Shown here piece by piece: positions 26,657 to 35,031 of a DNA stretch of 64,000 nucleotides. Each line of letters opens with the position of its first letter. Positions within the stretch are counted from its first letter, which is position 1. Made by a program: the position numbers and the translations under genes. Source of the DNA: an uncultured Tateyamaria sp. (GTDB lineage Bacteria; Pseudomonadota; Alphaproteobacteria; Rhodobacterales; Rhodobacteraceae); assembly GCF_947503705.1 (NCBI RefSeq), contig NZ_CANNES010000002.1, forward strand, positions 310,001-374,000, given 5' to 3'. Under the pieces are notes generated by a model. It had not been told where the DNA came from. It ran no database searches and was given only the letters and a program-made list of their open reading frames with translations.

Positions 26657-27720
26657 TAGGCGACGAGCCTCCCATCATCCGAGAAGTAGAATGCGTGGGA
26701 CGCATCCATATAGAAATCATGCGCCTCACCCACCTCATAAGGATGCACGCCATGGGCCAGCGACACCCAGCCGTCATCCCCCAATTGGAAGTGTGCGCTG
26801 GACTCAGACCCGGACAATTCCGTTACCAAAACGTTACCGGATAATTTAACATAATCTGTCCCCGCGGGGACAGGCGTGACATGGTGCGGCCGAATGGCAA
26901 GGGTGTATGTCCCGTCCGCCAGGTCCGCCGCCTTGCCCGCCAGCGTCCAGGTGGCACCTGTATCCATGCGTGCTTGACCGCCCGCTTTGGTGATCCGTGC
27001 TGCGTTGATCGGCGGGTCGCTGAACACACGCGCGGCGGTCAGGTTCTCGGGGTTGCGATAAATTTCTGCCGTGGGGCCAAACTGGGTGACAACGCCATCG
27101 TCCATCAGGGCCGTCTTGCCACCCAGCAAAAGCGCCTCTTCCGGCTCGGACGTGGCATAGACAACCACCGACCCGCGCCCGGCAAATAGTTCGGGCAGTT
27201 GCTCGCGCAACTCTTCGCGCAATTTGTAATCGAGGTTCGCCAAAGGCTCGTCCAGAAACACCGCGCGGCTTTCCTTGGCGATGGCGCGCGCCAGGGCGCA
27301 GCGTTGCTGCTGCCCACCCGACAATTCCTGCGGGCGGCGCTTCAGCATCGGACCAAGTTGGAGGATGTTGGCGGCTTCCTCGACCCGGCCCGCGATCTCG
27401 GACTTGGCCATGCCTGCAACCCGCAAGGGGGAGGCAATATTGTCGAACACCGTCATCTGCGGATAGTTCACAAAAAACTGGTGGACGAGGGAAATGTTGC
27501 GCTTCTGCGTGGACAGTTTGGACACGTCCGTGCCGTCCATGAAAATCTGACCGGACGCCAGGGTATCGAGACCCGCCATCAGCTTGATCAGCGATGTTTT
27601 GCCCGACCCGGTCTGGCCCAGCAAAACGTTGAAATGGCCGGTCTCCAGCACCAGCGACGTCGGCTTGATATGGGTGATCCCGCGGGTCACCTTGCTGGCC
27701 TGTTTCAGCTCGATTGTCAT
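26656..27720 (-). CDS. glpS: Glycerol-type ABC transporter ATPase GlpS (switch His replaced)
   Basis: 354 residues. Walker A GQTGSGKTS, Q-loop in VHQFFVNYPQ, canonical signature ELSGGQQQRCALARAI and Walker B AVFLDEPLANLD are present. The switch (H-loop) region reads VVVYATSEPEEALLL: the usual His of THD is Ser. A C-terminal regulatory domain follows. With GlpT it should form a heterodimer with one good and one degenerate ATP site. ATG 27720 (MTIELKQASK) is chosen over an ATG-like start 6 codons upstream because homology begins there. Confidence 0.92.
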   Translation of the reverse strand: MTIELKQASKVTRGITHIKPTSLVLETGHFNVLLGQTGSGKTSLIKLMAGLDTLASGQIFMDGTDVSKLSTQKRNISLVHQFFVNYPQMTVFDNIASPLRVAGMAKSEIAGRVEEAANILQLGPMLKRRPQELSGGQQQRCALARAIAKESRAVFLDEPLANLDYKLREELREQLPELFAGRGSVVVYATSEPEEALLLGGKTALMDDGVVTQFGPTAEIYRNPENLTAARVFSDPPINAARITKAGGQARMDTGATWTLAGKAADLADGTYTLAIRPHHVTPVPAGTDYVKLSGNVLVTELSGSESSAHFQLGDDGWVSLAHGVHPYEVGEAHDFYMDASHAFYFSDDGRLVA

Positions 27721-27742
27721 GTGGTCTACCTGTTGCAAAAGC

Positions 27743-27768
27743 GGCCGGAGGTGTTGGGTCCCCCGGCC
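27743..27768 (-). terminator. Hairpin between glpV and glpS (attenuator or 3'-end stabiliser)
   Basis: A 6-bp stem, GGCCGG / CCGGCC, with a 14-nt loop in the 93-nt gap between the binding-protein gene and glpS. Such hairpins commonly protect binding-protein mRNA and reduce read-through into transporter genes. There is no T-run. Confidence 0.45.
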
Positions 27769-27813
27769 AGTGTCAGCCCGCGCAGCCTGAGCCGCGCGGA
27801 CCGAACGTGGAGT

Positions 27814-29547
27814 TTACTTGCTCCAACGTGCCACAAGCGCGTCGTAGTTCACGGTCTCGCCTTGCGGCTTCTCGTTGTCGAGCTTGGGCTTGGCGCCGCC
27901 ATTGGCGAACCACCAGTCGGCGTCGCGCGGCTCGTTCAGACGTGGACCACAGCCGCCATAGACGTTGGCTGCCTCATCCGCGGCCTGCATCCGGGCCATG
28001 GTGATGTCCATCTCTTCGGCCAGACGATCCATCGCCTCTTGGGGTGTGAAAGCGCCCGAGTTCACGTCACCGATCTGCTGCCACCAGATTTGGGCCAGCT
28101 TGGGATAGTCCGGCACGTTGATGCCCGTTGGCGACCAGGCCACACGATCAGGCGAGCGGTAGAACTCGACCAGACCGCCCAGTTTCGGGGCGCGTTCGGT
28201 AAAGCTTTCGTGGTTCACCGTCGTATCGCGGATGAACGTCAGACCCACGTGGCTTTTCTTCACGTCGACCGTCTTGGACGTCACGAACTGCGCATAGAGC
28301 CACGCGGCCTGTGCCCGATCCGACGGGGTGGATTTCAGGAAGGTCCAGGAGCCAACGTCCTGATAGCCAACCTTCTGGCCAGTTTCCCAGTAAGGACCAT
28401 GCGGGCTGGGTGCCATCCGCCACAGTGGGTTGCCTTCGGCATCCACGGTGTTGTTGCCCTCGGACTGCGGCTTGACCATGTCGGCGGTAAAGGCGGTGTA
28501 CCAGAAGATCTGCTGGGCCACGTTGCCTTGGGCCAATGCCGGCAAGGATTGGTAGAAGTCATAAGACGCCGCACCGGGAGGGGCGTAGGCGCGCAGCCAT
28601 TCGTCCCATTTGCGGATCGCATAGACCGCCGCCGGACCGTTCGCGGCACCGCCACGTGTCACGCTTGCACCCGCAGGGTTGCACGACCCCGCTTCCATGC
28701 GGATGCCCCATTCGTCGATGGGCACGCCGTTGGGCTCACCCACGGAACCGGCACCGGCCATGGACAGCCAGGCATCTGTCATCCGCCAGCCCAGGTCAGG
28801 CGCACGTTTTCCGTAATCCATGTGGCCATAGATATCGACACCGTCGATCTGTTTGACGTCTTCCGAGAAGAACTCGGCGATGTCCTCATAGGCCGACCAG
28901 TTGACCGGCACGCCCAGTTCGTAGCCATATTTGGCTTGGAACGCGGCCTTGTAATCCTCGTTGTCGAACCAGTCCTTGCGGAACCAGTAGAGGTTTGCAA
29001 ATTGCTGGTCGGGCAACTGGTACAAGTCCCCATCGGGACCGGTGGTAAACTGGATCCCCATGAAATCCTCAAGGTCCAGCGTGGGCGAGGTGGTGCTTGC
29101 CCATTCGCCCGCCATCTGGTCAGTCAGGTTATAGGCCAGTTGCAGGCGTGAGTGCGTGCCAATCAGGTCAGAATCATTGACATACCCATCATAGAGGTTC
29201 CGCTTGGTCTGCATCTGTGTTTGCACAGCCTGCACGACTTCGCCCTCGCCCAGGATCTGGTGATTGACCTTGATACCGGTGATTTCCTCAAAGGCTTTGG
29301 TCAGCACTTCGGACTCATAGCCATGCGTCGGAATGCCTTCGGACAGGACGTTGATTTCCATGCCTGCATAAGGCTCTGCCGCGCTGATGAACCACTGCAT
29401 TTCGGCCAGTTGCTCAGCTTTGGACAGCGTCGATGGTTGGAATTCGGAATCAATCCATTTTTGGGCTGCGGCCTCATCGGCAAAAGCAGTCCCATGCCCC
29501 GCAACGACGGCCAAGACCGCGGTCGCGGAAAGCAGATACTTGCGCAT
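27814..29547 (-). CDS. glpV: Glycerol-type ABC transporter substrate-binding protein GlpV
   Basis: 577 residues, long for a solute-binding protein, as is usual for the GlpV group. The signal peptide is MRKYLLSATAVLAVVAGHGTAFA. IDSEFQPSTLSKAEQLAEMQWF and INVLSEGIPTHGYES begin the mature domain; many Trp and Tyr residues line the later part. It is the first gene of the operon glpV-S-T-P-Q-DUF2160, with a good ribosome site (GGGAGGAGA) before ATG 29547. The glycerol substrate is inferred from the full operon match to the rhizobial Glp ABC system. No glpK, glpD or glpR is in the window. Confidence 0.9.
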   Translation of the reverse strand: MRKYLLSATAVLAVVAGHGTAFADEAAAQKWIDSEFQPSTLSKAEQLAEMQWFISAAEPYAGMEINVLSEGIPTHGYESEVLTKAFEEITGIKVNHQILGEGEVVQAVQTQMQTKRNLYDGYVNDSDLIGTHSRLQLAYNLTDQMAGEWASTTSPTLDLEDFMGIQFTTGPDGDLYQLPDQQFANLYWFRKDWFDNEDYKAAFQAKYGYELGVPVNWSAYEDIAEFFSEDVKQIDGVDIYGHMDYGKRAPDLGWRMTDAWLSMAGAGSVGEPNGVPIDEWGIRMEAGSCNPAGASVTRGGAANGPAAVYAIRKWDEWLRAYAPPGAASYDFYQSLPALAQGNVAQQIFWYTAFTADMVKPQSEGNNTVDAEGNPLWRMAPSPHGPYWETGQKVGYQDVGSWTFLKSTPSDRAQAAWLYAQFVTSKTVDVKKSHVGLTFIRDTTVNHESFTERAPKLGGLVEFYRSPDRVAWSPTGINVPDYPKLAQIWWQQIGDVNSGAFTPQEAMDRLAEEMDITMARMQAADEAANVYGGCGPRLNEPRDADWWFANGGAKPKLDNEKPQGETVNYDALVARWSK

Positions 29548-29598
29548 CTTGTCTCCTCCCTAGATTTTTGGATGGGCCGTTTATTGCCCATGCCGATC

Positions 29599-29642
29599 AG
29601 CGTAGAGCGAAGATCACAAAGCTGTCAAACTAATTTATTAGT
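29599..29642 (-). promoter_or_regulatory. Promoter and palindromic operator of the glp operon
   Basis: On the minus strand TTGACA (29628-29623) and TACGCT (29604-29599) are separated by 18 nt, a sigma-70-like pair about 50-80 nt before the glpV start. Directly upstream of the -35 is the perfect 14-bp palindrome ACTAATTTATTAGT (29629-29642), placed where an activator or repressor could act. Confidence 0.55.
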
Positions 29643-29829
29643 AGTTTTTTAATGTTTATTTACAGATACTTGAATGATCCAAAGCGCTGTAAGTGATGGC
29701 TGACGCAACGTTCCCTAAACCGGTGCTGGTTGCGAGGTCGGGCCATTTCTGGCCGATGCGGAGCACACCGAAATGCCCGCCCATCATTCACACACGCGCC
29801 GTAAGCTGTGCCTGAATTGGGCGCGGACA

Positions 29830-31485
29830 TCAAATCCCCTTGCCCCACGCCGCCGCAGCAAAAGGAGCCAGCCGCAATTTGCGATCTGCGCCGATCTTTA
29901 TGCTTGGCAGGTTAGAGAGTAGGCAGGTCCACCCGTCGGCCCCGACTGCATCAGGCACTTTGACCTCGACGGATGTTGCGGCAAAGCTGGCCACGACCAG
30001 CAGTTCCTGACCCTGCCAGCGCCGGATATAGGCAAAGACATCCGGGTGTTCGTCATAAAGCAGGGTGAAATCGCCATGGGTGATCACCGGCGCGTTTCGA
30101 CGCAGCGCGATCATGTTGCGGTAGAATGCGAACACCCCGTCCGGGTCGGCCCGGTCCTGGTCCAGGTTGATCGACCTGTGATTGGGGTTTACGTCTATCC
30201 ACGGCGTCCCTTGGGTAAAGCCCGCCGCGTGCCCCGCATCCCATTGCATTGGCGTGCGCGCATTGTCCCGCCCGTTGGCATTGGCGCCATCTATAAACGC
30301 CTGCGGGTCCTTGCCTGCCGCGATCTGATCCTTGAACTGGCCCAGCGTTTCGATGTCGCGAAACTGTTCAAACCTGTCAAAGCGCACATTGGTCATCCCG
30401 ATCTCTTCGCCCTGATAGATGAACGGCGTGCCCTTCATCATATGTGTCACCAATCCCAGCATCTTGGCTGAGCGCACGCGGTAATCGCCATCGTCGGCGT
30501 AATGCGAAACAGGGCGGGGCAGATCATGGTTTGACAGGTAGAGCGAGTTCCATCCGTCCTCGGCAAGCGCCACCTGCCAGTCGTTCAGGATCATCTTGTG
30601 CGTGACCAGGTCAAAGAGGTTAGGGCCGAACCGCCCCTGATGCGGGTCCCAGGCGGCCTGGATATGGTTGAAGTTAAAGACCATGTCGAGTTCGGCGCGG
30701 TCGCGCCCGCAATAGCCCAGCGCGGTGTCCGGCGTGGCCGCCCAGGTTTCGCCTACCGTCATCACATCGCGCCCCTTGAGGCATTTTTGGTGCATTTCCC
30801 GGATGAACCGGTGCATATCCGGCCCTTCATAATAGTGCCGTGCATCCACGTCCTTGCCGATCAGTTCGATCACATCCATCCGAAAACCACCGATCCCCTT
30901 GTCGAGCCACCAGTTCATCATGTCATAGATATCGTGCCGCAGCGCCGGGTTGTGCCAGTTCAGGTCTGGCTGTTGCGCCCCGAAGTGAGCGTAGTAGTAG
31001 CGCCCCACGCTTTCGACCCAGACCCAGGCCGGGCCGCCAAAGCAAGCCCGTTGATCGTCAGGTGGGCCGTTGGTCGACGGTTGGGGATCGCGCCAGTAAA
31101 AATAGTCGTGTTCGGGGCAATCCCGCGTCTCGCAGGCCCGTTGGAACCAAGCGTGATCGGAGGAGCAGTGGTTGACCACCAGATCCATCACGATGCGAAT
31201 GTCCCGCTTGCCCGCCTCGGCCACCAGTTGGTCGAAATCGGCCAGCGTGCCGAACTCTGCCGCGATGTCGCGGTAGTCCGAAATGTCGTACCCGTTGTCG
31301 CGCATGGGCGAGGCATAGACCGGCGACAACCAGACAAAGCCGATCCCGAGGTCGGCCAGATGGTCCAGCTTTGAGATGATCCCCGGAATATCCCCGATCC
31401 CGTCGCCATTGCTGTCACAAAAGCTGCGGGGGTAGATCTGGTAACCGGTGGCGGTTTTCCACCAGGGGAGCGTGTCGGCGGTCAT
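29830..31485 (-). CDS. Alpha-glucosidase (GH13 family, AglA/TreC-like)
   Basis: 551 residues. The TIM-barrel glycoside hydrolase motifs are in order: VMDLVVNHCSSDHAWF (region I), GIGGFRMDVIELI with the nucleophile Asp (II), VMTVGETWA with the acid/base Glu (III) and LYLSNHDLPRPVSHY with the stabilising Asp (IV). GDGIGDIPGIISKLDHLADLG near the start is typical of oligo-1,6-glucosidase and alpha-glucosidase types. There is no signal peptide, so it is cytoplasmic and acts on imported alpha-glucosides. It follows the AglE-like binding protein gene (82-nt gap) on the same strand. Confidence 0.92.
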   Translation of the reverse strand: MTADTLPWWKTATGYQIYPRSFCDSNGDGIGDIPGIISKLDHLADLGIGFVWLSPVYASPMRDNGYDISDYRDIAAEFGTLADFDQLVAEAGKRDIRIVMDLVVNHCSSDHAWFQRACETRDCPEHDYFYWRDPQPSTNGPPDDQRACFGGPAWVWVESVGRYYYAHFGAQQPDLNWHNPALRHDIYDMMNWWLDKGIGGFRMDVIELIGKDVDARHYYEGPDMHRFIREMHQKCLKGRDVMTVGETWAATPDTALGYCGRDRAELDMVFNFNHIQAAWDPHQGRFGPNLFDLVTHKMILNDWQVALAEDGWNSLYLSNHDLPRPVSHYADDGDYRVRSAKMLGLVTHMMKGTPFIYQGEEIGMTNVRFDRFEQFRDIETLGQFKDQIAAGKDPQAFIDGANANGRDNARTPMQWDAGHAAGFTQGTPWIDVNPNHRSINLDQDRADPDGVFAFYRNMIALRRNAPVITHGDFTLLYDEHPDVFAYIRRWQGQELLVVASFAATSVEVKVPDAVGADGWTCLLSNLPSIKIGADRKLRLAPFAAAAWGKGI

Positions 31486-31567
31486 GTCTGTTCCTGTCTT
31501 TTGTCGCTCTTTGGGCCCCCGAGAGCATTCGCCCCCGGAAGCCCCTGTTTGGGATCTTGGGAGGATC

Positions 31568-32914
31568 CTATTTCAAATTGTCCCAGGCCGCTTGGATATC
31601 GCGCGCCACCTCTGCCGCCGGGGCACCACCCGAGAAATCGACCATGCCTGTCCAGAACGCTCCGGCCCCAATCGCCCCCGGCATCAGGTCGGACGCATCA
31701 AAACGGAAGGTGGTCGCGTTTTGCAAAATCTCGCCCTGACGGCGCAGGCTGGTGTTGTGATAGGTGTCGAGATTGACGGATGTGTGCGGTGTCAGGAAGC
31801 CTTGGGTTTCGATCGACATCCAAATCTCGTGCGCGATGGGGGTTTTCAGGAATTCGATCAGGCCGCGGGTGGCGGGGCTGTCGCGGGTGATGGACACAAG
31901 CGTGCCCGCCCCCAGTACGGGTCGGCCAAGGTCCTTGCCCTCGTAGCTGGGAAAATAGAAGAAATCGGCGTCCTCGCCCAGTGTTGTCCCCTCGGGGAAA
32001 AAGGCGGGGATGAACGAGGCCTGGCGGTGCAGGAAACAGTCGGGCGGCGAGGCAAAGAGCCCTTTGGGACTGTCGCGGAAATCCGTGGCCGCGATGGCGT
32101 CGGCCTGGCCCACAACAAAGGCGTCGTTGCGCGCGAACCAGCCGAATTCTTGAATCGCCGCCACCACGCGCGGATCATCAAAGCGCATGTCGTTGGCGAC
32201 CCAGGCGTCATAGGTTGCGGGGGGTTGGGTACGCAGCATCAGATCCTCGACCCAGTCGGTTGCGGGCCAGCCCGTGGCCCCGCCGGACCCGATCCCGATG
32301 CACCACGGTGTTCCGCCATCGGCCACGATCTGCTGGGTCAGCGCCTTGAGCGCTTCCATAGTTTTGGGCACCTCGTACCCTGCGTCCTCGAAGTTTTCGG
32401 GCACGAACCAGACCAGCGATTTAACGTTCACGTTGTAGGCCAGCCCATAAAAACCATCGACCCCGTCGCACGAGCCCAGCGCTTGCCAGGAGGCACCCGC
32501 CGCATAGGTGCTTGCAATCCATTTGGCGGTGTCCGTGCCCAGATCGGCCAACTGCCCGCGCCGCGCCAGATCGCACATCAGTCCAGGTTGCGGGAACACC
32601 GCGATATTGGGTGCAGACCCGCCTTCGGTGTCGATCAGGATTTGCTGCTCAAAGCTGTCAGAGCCGGACACGATCACCTCGGCCCCTGTGGCATGGGAGA
32701 AGTAGGCCATGACCGCCTTGCCCGCCGCAGCATCGGGGCCAAGCCAGGGACCCGCCAGAGTGACAGTCTGGCCGGAATAGTCATGGGCGGCGGCGAAGGC
32801 ACTCAGGCTGTCCCAGTTGAAGGCGCCTTCACCCGGTGTGTGAATGAGGTTTGTGTCGGCCCAGGTGATTGGTGCGGTCAGGCACAGAAGCGCGGTGGTT
32901 GTGGTGGTTTTCAT
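31568..32914 (-). CDS. AglE-like alpha-glucoside ABC transporter substrate-binding protein
   Basis: 448 residues with an N-terminal signal peptide (TALLCLTAPITWA-D). VIVSGSDSFEQQILIDTE and PNIAVFPQPGLMCDLARRG are close to AglE-type binding proteins for alpha-glucosides. ATG 32914 is the start because the signal peptide begins there; an upstream in-frame ATG lacks support. The usual AglF/AglG permeases and AglK ATPase are absent here: the gene is flanked only by the alpha-glucosidase and a divergent LysR regulator. It must use permeases encoded elsewhere, or be a relic of a larger operon. Confidence 0.87.
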   Translation of the reverse strand: MKTTTTTALLCLTAPITWADTNLIHTPGEGAFNWDSLSAFAAAHDYSGQTVTLAGPWLGPDAAAGKAVMAYFSHATGAEVIVSGSDSFEQQILIDTEGGSAPNIAVFPQPGLMCDLARRGQLADLGTDTAKWIASTYAAGASWQALGSCDGVDGFYGLAYNVNVKSLVWFVPENFEDAGYEVPKTMEALKALTQQIVADGGTPWCIGIGSGGATGWPATDWVEDLMLRTQPPATYDAWVANDMRFDDPRVVAAIQEFGWFARNDAFVVGQADAIAATDFRDSPKGLFASPPDCFLHRQASFIPAFFPEGTTLGEDADFFYFPSYEGKDLGRPVLGAGTLVSITRDSPATRGLIEFLKTPIAHEIWMSIETQGFLTPHTSVNLDTYHNTSLRRQGEILQNATTFRFDASDLMPGAIGAGAFWTGMVDFSGGAPAAEVARDIQAAWDNLK

Positions 32915-33001
32915 GGATGTATCCTCCCCCTGTTTGGAACGTGTCGCTTTGGTCGATAGGGGAAGGCGCTCCATCAAGGAAATACGAATTGTAGCGACTA
33001 C

Positions 33002-33018
33002 TATAGGATTAACCTATA
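33002..33018. promoter_or_regulatory. Palindrome in the aglE-lysR divergent promoter region
   Basis: TATAGG-ATTAA-CCTATA, a perfect dyad 10 nt before the LysR start and 88 nt before the divergent aglE-like start. It has the size and T-N11-A form of a LysR-type regulator box. Confidence 0.55.
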
Positions 33019-33028
33019 CCATGACAGT

Positions 33029-33940
33029 ATGGACCGTCGCCTGACCCAATTCCTTGCCGTTGCCGAGGCCGGCAATGTCTCTGCCGCCGCAGCAGCCCTG
33101 AACGTGTCGCAGCCGACAATTTCAGTGAACATCCGCAAGCTGGAGGAGGAGCATGGCGTGCCGCTTTTCACTCGCAGTTCGCGGGGTGTTGTGCTGACCG
33201 AATTTGGCAAGGTGTTGTGCGAGCACGTGCGGGTGATGGCGCGCCTGAACGACCACGCCAAGGCCGAGATCAGGGCGATGAAACAGGCCAACCGACCAAG
33301 CCTCAAGATCGCTTGCGGCTTCACCTGGTGGCATCTCTTTGTGCGCGACGCTATCCGCGACTGTGCGACGGATGCGCCTGACGCGGCCCTGCATGTGGAC
33401 ATTTGCAGCAGTCTGGACGGGTTGCGCCACCTGATGTCGGGGGATGTATCCTGCTTTATCGGCACCAGGGTGGACAATATCACCGGGGGCATGGGTTTTC
33501 GGTTCGCGCCGCTTTTGGCTGTCGAGGATGCCTATTTCACACGTCAGGATCACCCGCTGATTGGGCAGGTCATCACGCGCCGGGACTTGTCCGCCTATCC
33601 GCGCATGGATGTCGCCCCGTTCGTCAACCGGCACTTTGGGATTGCCGAACCAACGGGCACGCCCGGGCTTTGGCCCAAAGAAGCGCCCGCGCACCTGTCT
33701 ACCAACTCGATGACTGCGGGGATCGGGATGCTCAAGGACAGTGAGGCCTATCTGATCTATCCGATGTTGACCCAGGAGTATTTCGCGGCACAGGGCATCG
33801 GGATGCTGAATGTCAGCGACCGCCCCACGCACAAGATCCAGATCGGGACCTACACGCTGGCGGAAAAGACGCCGAGTGAATTGCAGATCGCCTTTCTTGA
33901 TCGGATTACGCAGGTCGTGGCGGGCGAGAGGATGCCCTGA
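33029..33940 (+). CDS. LysR family transcriptional regulator
   Basis: 303 residues. The N-terminal winged helix is RRLTQFLAVAEAGNVSAAAAALNVSQPTISVNIRKLEEEHG, with the recognition helix at about 28-40. The remainder is the effector-binding domain, with DHPLIGQVITRRDL characteristic of the co-inducer fold. It is transcribed divergently from the aglE-like gene, the usual layout for a LysR regulator and its target. Its 3' end overlaps the convergent LacI-type gene by 35 nt. The start ATG 33029 lies close to a palindrome that may be its binding site. Confidence 0.92.
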   Translation: MDRRLTQFLAVAEAGNVSAAAAALNVSQPTISVNIRKLEEEHGVPLFTRSSRGVVLTEFGKVLCEHVRVMARLNDHAKAEIRAMKQANRPSLKIACGFTWWHLFVRDAIRDCATDAPDAALHVDICSSLDGLRHLMSGDVSCFIGTRVDNITGGMGFRFAPLLAVEDAYFTRQDHPLIGQVITRRDLSAYPRMDVAPFVNRHFGIAEPTGTPGLWPKEAPAHLSTNSMTAGIGMLKDSEAYLIYPMLTQEYFAAQGIGMLNVSDRPTHKIQIGTYTLAEKTPSELQIAFLDRITQVVAGERMP

Positions 33941-34937
33941 CCACCAGTTCGGGCGCGCAATGCTCGCCCGTGATCGGAGTGTCGGGCGTCTTGATCGCGG
34001 CGGCCAACCCCTGGCCTGCCTTGCGTCCAATCCGCTGTGCGGGCAGGCGCACGGTGGTCAAAGATGGCTCTATGTCTGCCGACCCTTTGAAGTCGCCAAT
34101 GCCCACGATTGAGACGTCCTCGGGCACGCGCAAGCCCGCCGTCATCGCCGCATAGATCGCACCGGTGGCCAGAATGTCATTGCCACAGATCAAGGCGGTC
34201 GGTTTGCGGTCTTGGGCAAAAAGCTCGCTTGCGTCTCGTTTCGACGCCGAGATGCTGTAGATCGTTGTGCGTGTCCAAGTCTCAGGCACCTGAACGCCCG
34301 CCTGCGCAAGCGTGTCGAGGATCGCGGTGCTGCGCGCTTTGGCCCGGTCGTTGCCTTCGGTTGGCGCGAACATGCAGGCCACATCGCGATGGCCCAGTGA
34401 CAGGACGTGATCCGCGATCATCTGGCCCGCCAATTCATTGCTCGCCCCAATAGAGGGGTATTGGGACCCGTTGGCATAGTTCCACATCAGCACGGTCGGC
34501 ACCGCCTGGCTGTCGAGCAGTTGAAACACCGCCGCGTCATGATCCAGGCCTGTTAGGGCGACCCCGTCCACCCGGTGTTCAAGGAATTTGCGCAGGATGG
34601 CGTATTCGCGCTGCTGATCATAACCATGCGAGGCCAGCAGGATTGTGAACCCTTCGTCGGCCACGGTTTCGGAGAAGGCCTGCACCACTTCGGCAAAGAT
34701 CGTATGTTCGATCGTGGGCACCAAAACCCCGATGGTTCCAGAGCGGATCCCATGGATCGTCTGGGCCGCGCGGTTGCGAATATAGCCCTGGCTGCGCACC
34801 GCCCGTTCGATCCGCCTGCGCGTCGACAGCTTGAGCAATTCGGGGTGGTTGAAGTAGCGCGAGACGGTGGAAGCAGAGACCTTAGCCGCCTTGGCGACCG
34901 TCAGGATATCCGCTTTTTTTCGTTCTTTTTCAGTCAT
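33906..34937 (-). CDS. LacI family transcriptional regulator
   Basis: 343 residues. The helix-turn-helix with hinge is ILTVAKAAKVSASTVSRYFNHPELL, followed by RRRIERAVRSQGYIRNRAAQTIHG. The periplasmic-binding-like effector domain starts TIGVLVPTIEHTIFAEVVQAF, with HVLSLGHRDVACMF and PTALICGNDILATGAI, all standard for the family. It is divergent from the tctA gene with a 94-bp gap holding an AT-rich dyad, so it most likely represses the transporter / sauS / sauT genes. The convergent LysR gene overlaps its 3' end. Confidence 0.92.
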   Translation of the reverse strand: MTEKERKKADILTVAKAAKVSASTVSRYFNHPELLKLSTRRRIERAVRSQGYIRNRAAQTIHGIRSGTIGVLVPTIEHTIFAEVVQAFSETVADEGFTILLASHGYDQQREYAILRKFLEHRVDGVALTGLDHDAAVFQLLDSQAVPTVLMWNYANGSQYPSIGASNELAGQMIADHVLSLGHRDVACMFAPTEGNDRAKARSTAILDTLAQAGVQVPETWTRTTIYSISASKRDASELFAQDRKPTALICGNDILATGAIYAAMTAGLRVPEDVSIVGIGDFKGSADIEPSLTTVRLPAQRIGRKAGQGLAAAIKTPDTPITGEHCAPELVVRASSRPPRPA

Positions 34938-34961
34938 CTGGATGCGCTTTTGAGCTAATTT

Positions 34962-34989
34962 ATGAAAACATTTGCAAAACTATTTTCAT
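34962..34989 (+). promoter_or_regulatory. Probable LacI-type operator upstream of the tct-sau genes
   Basis: Inverted arms ATGAAAA and TTTTCAT flank 14 nt that include ATTTGCAAAA, making overlapping half-sites of the form TGAAAAC/TGCAAAA. It lies between the LacI-type gene and tctA, 42 nt upstream of the tctA start. AT-rich dyads of this kind are usual LacI-family operators. Confidence 0.6.
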
Positions 34990-35031
34990 GCCATAGCCTA
35001 GTTCGTCAAGCAGCGTTGCGGGGAGGCAGCG

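Noticed and set aside
27199-29151. A 650-codon plus-strand open frame opposite glpS and glpV
   Set aside because: Shadow of the opposite-strand genes, with no domain and no ribosome site.
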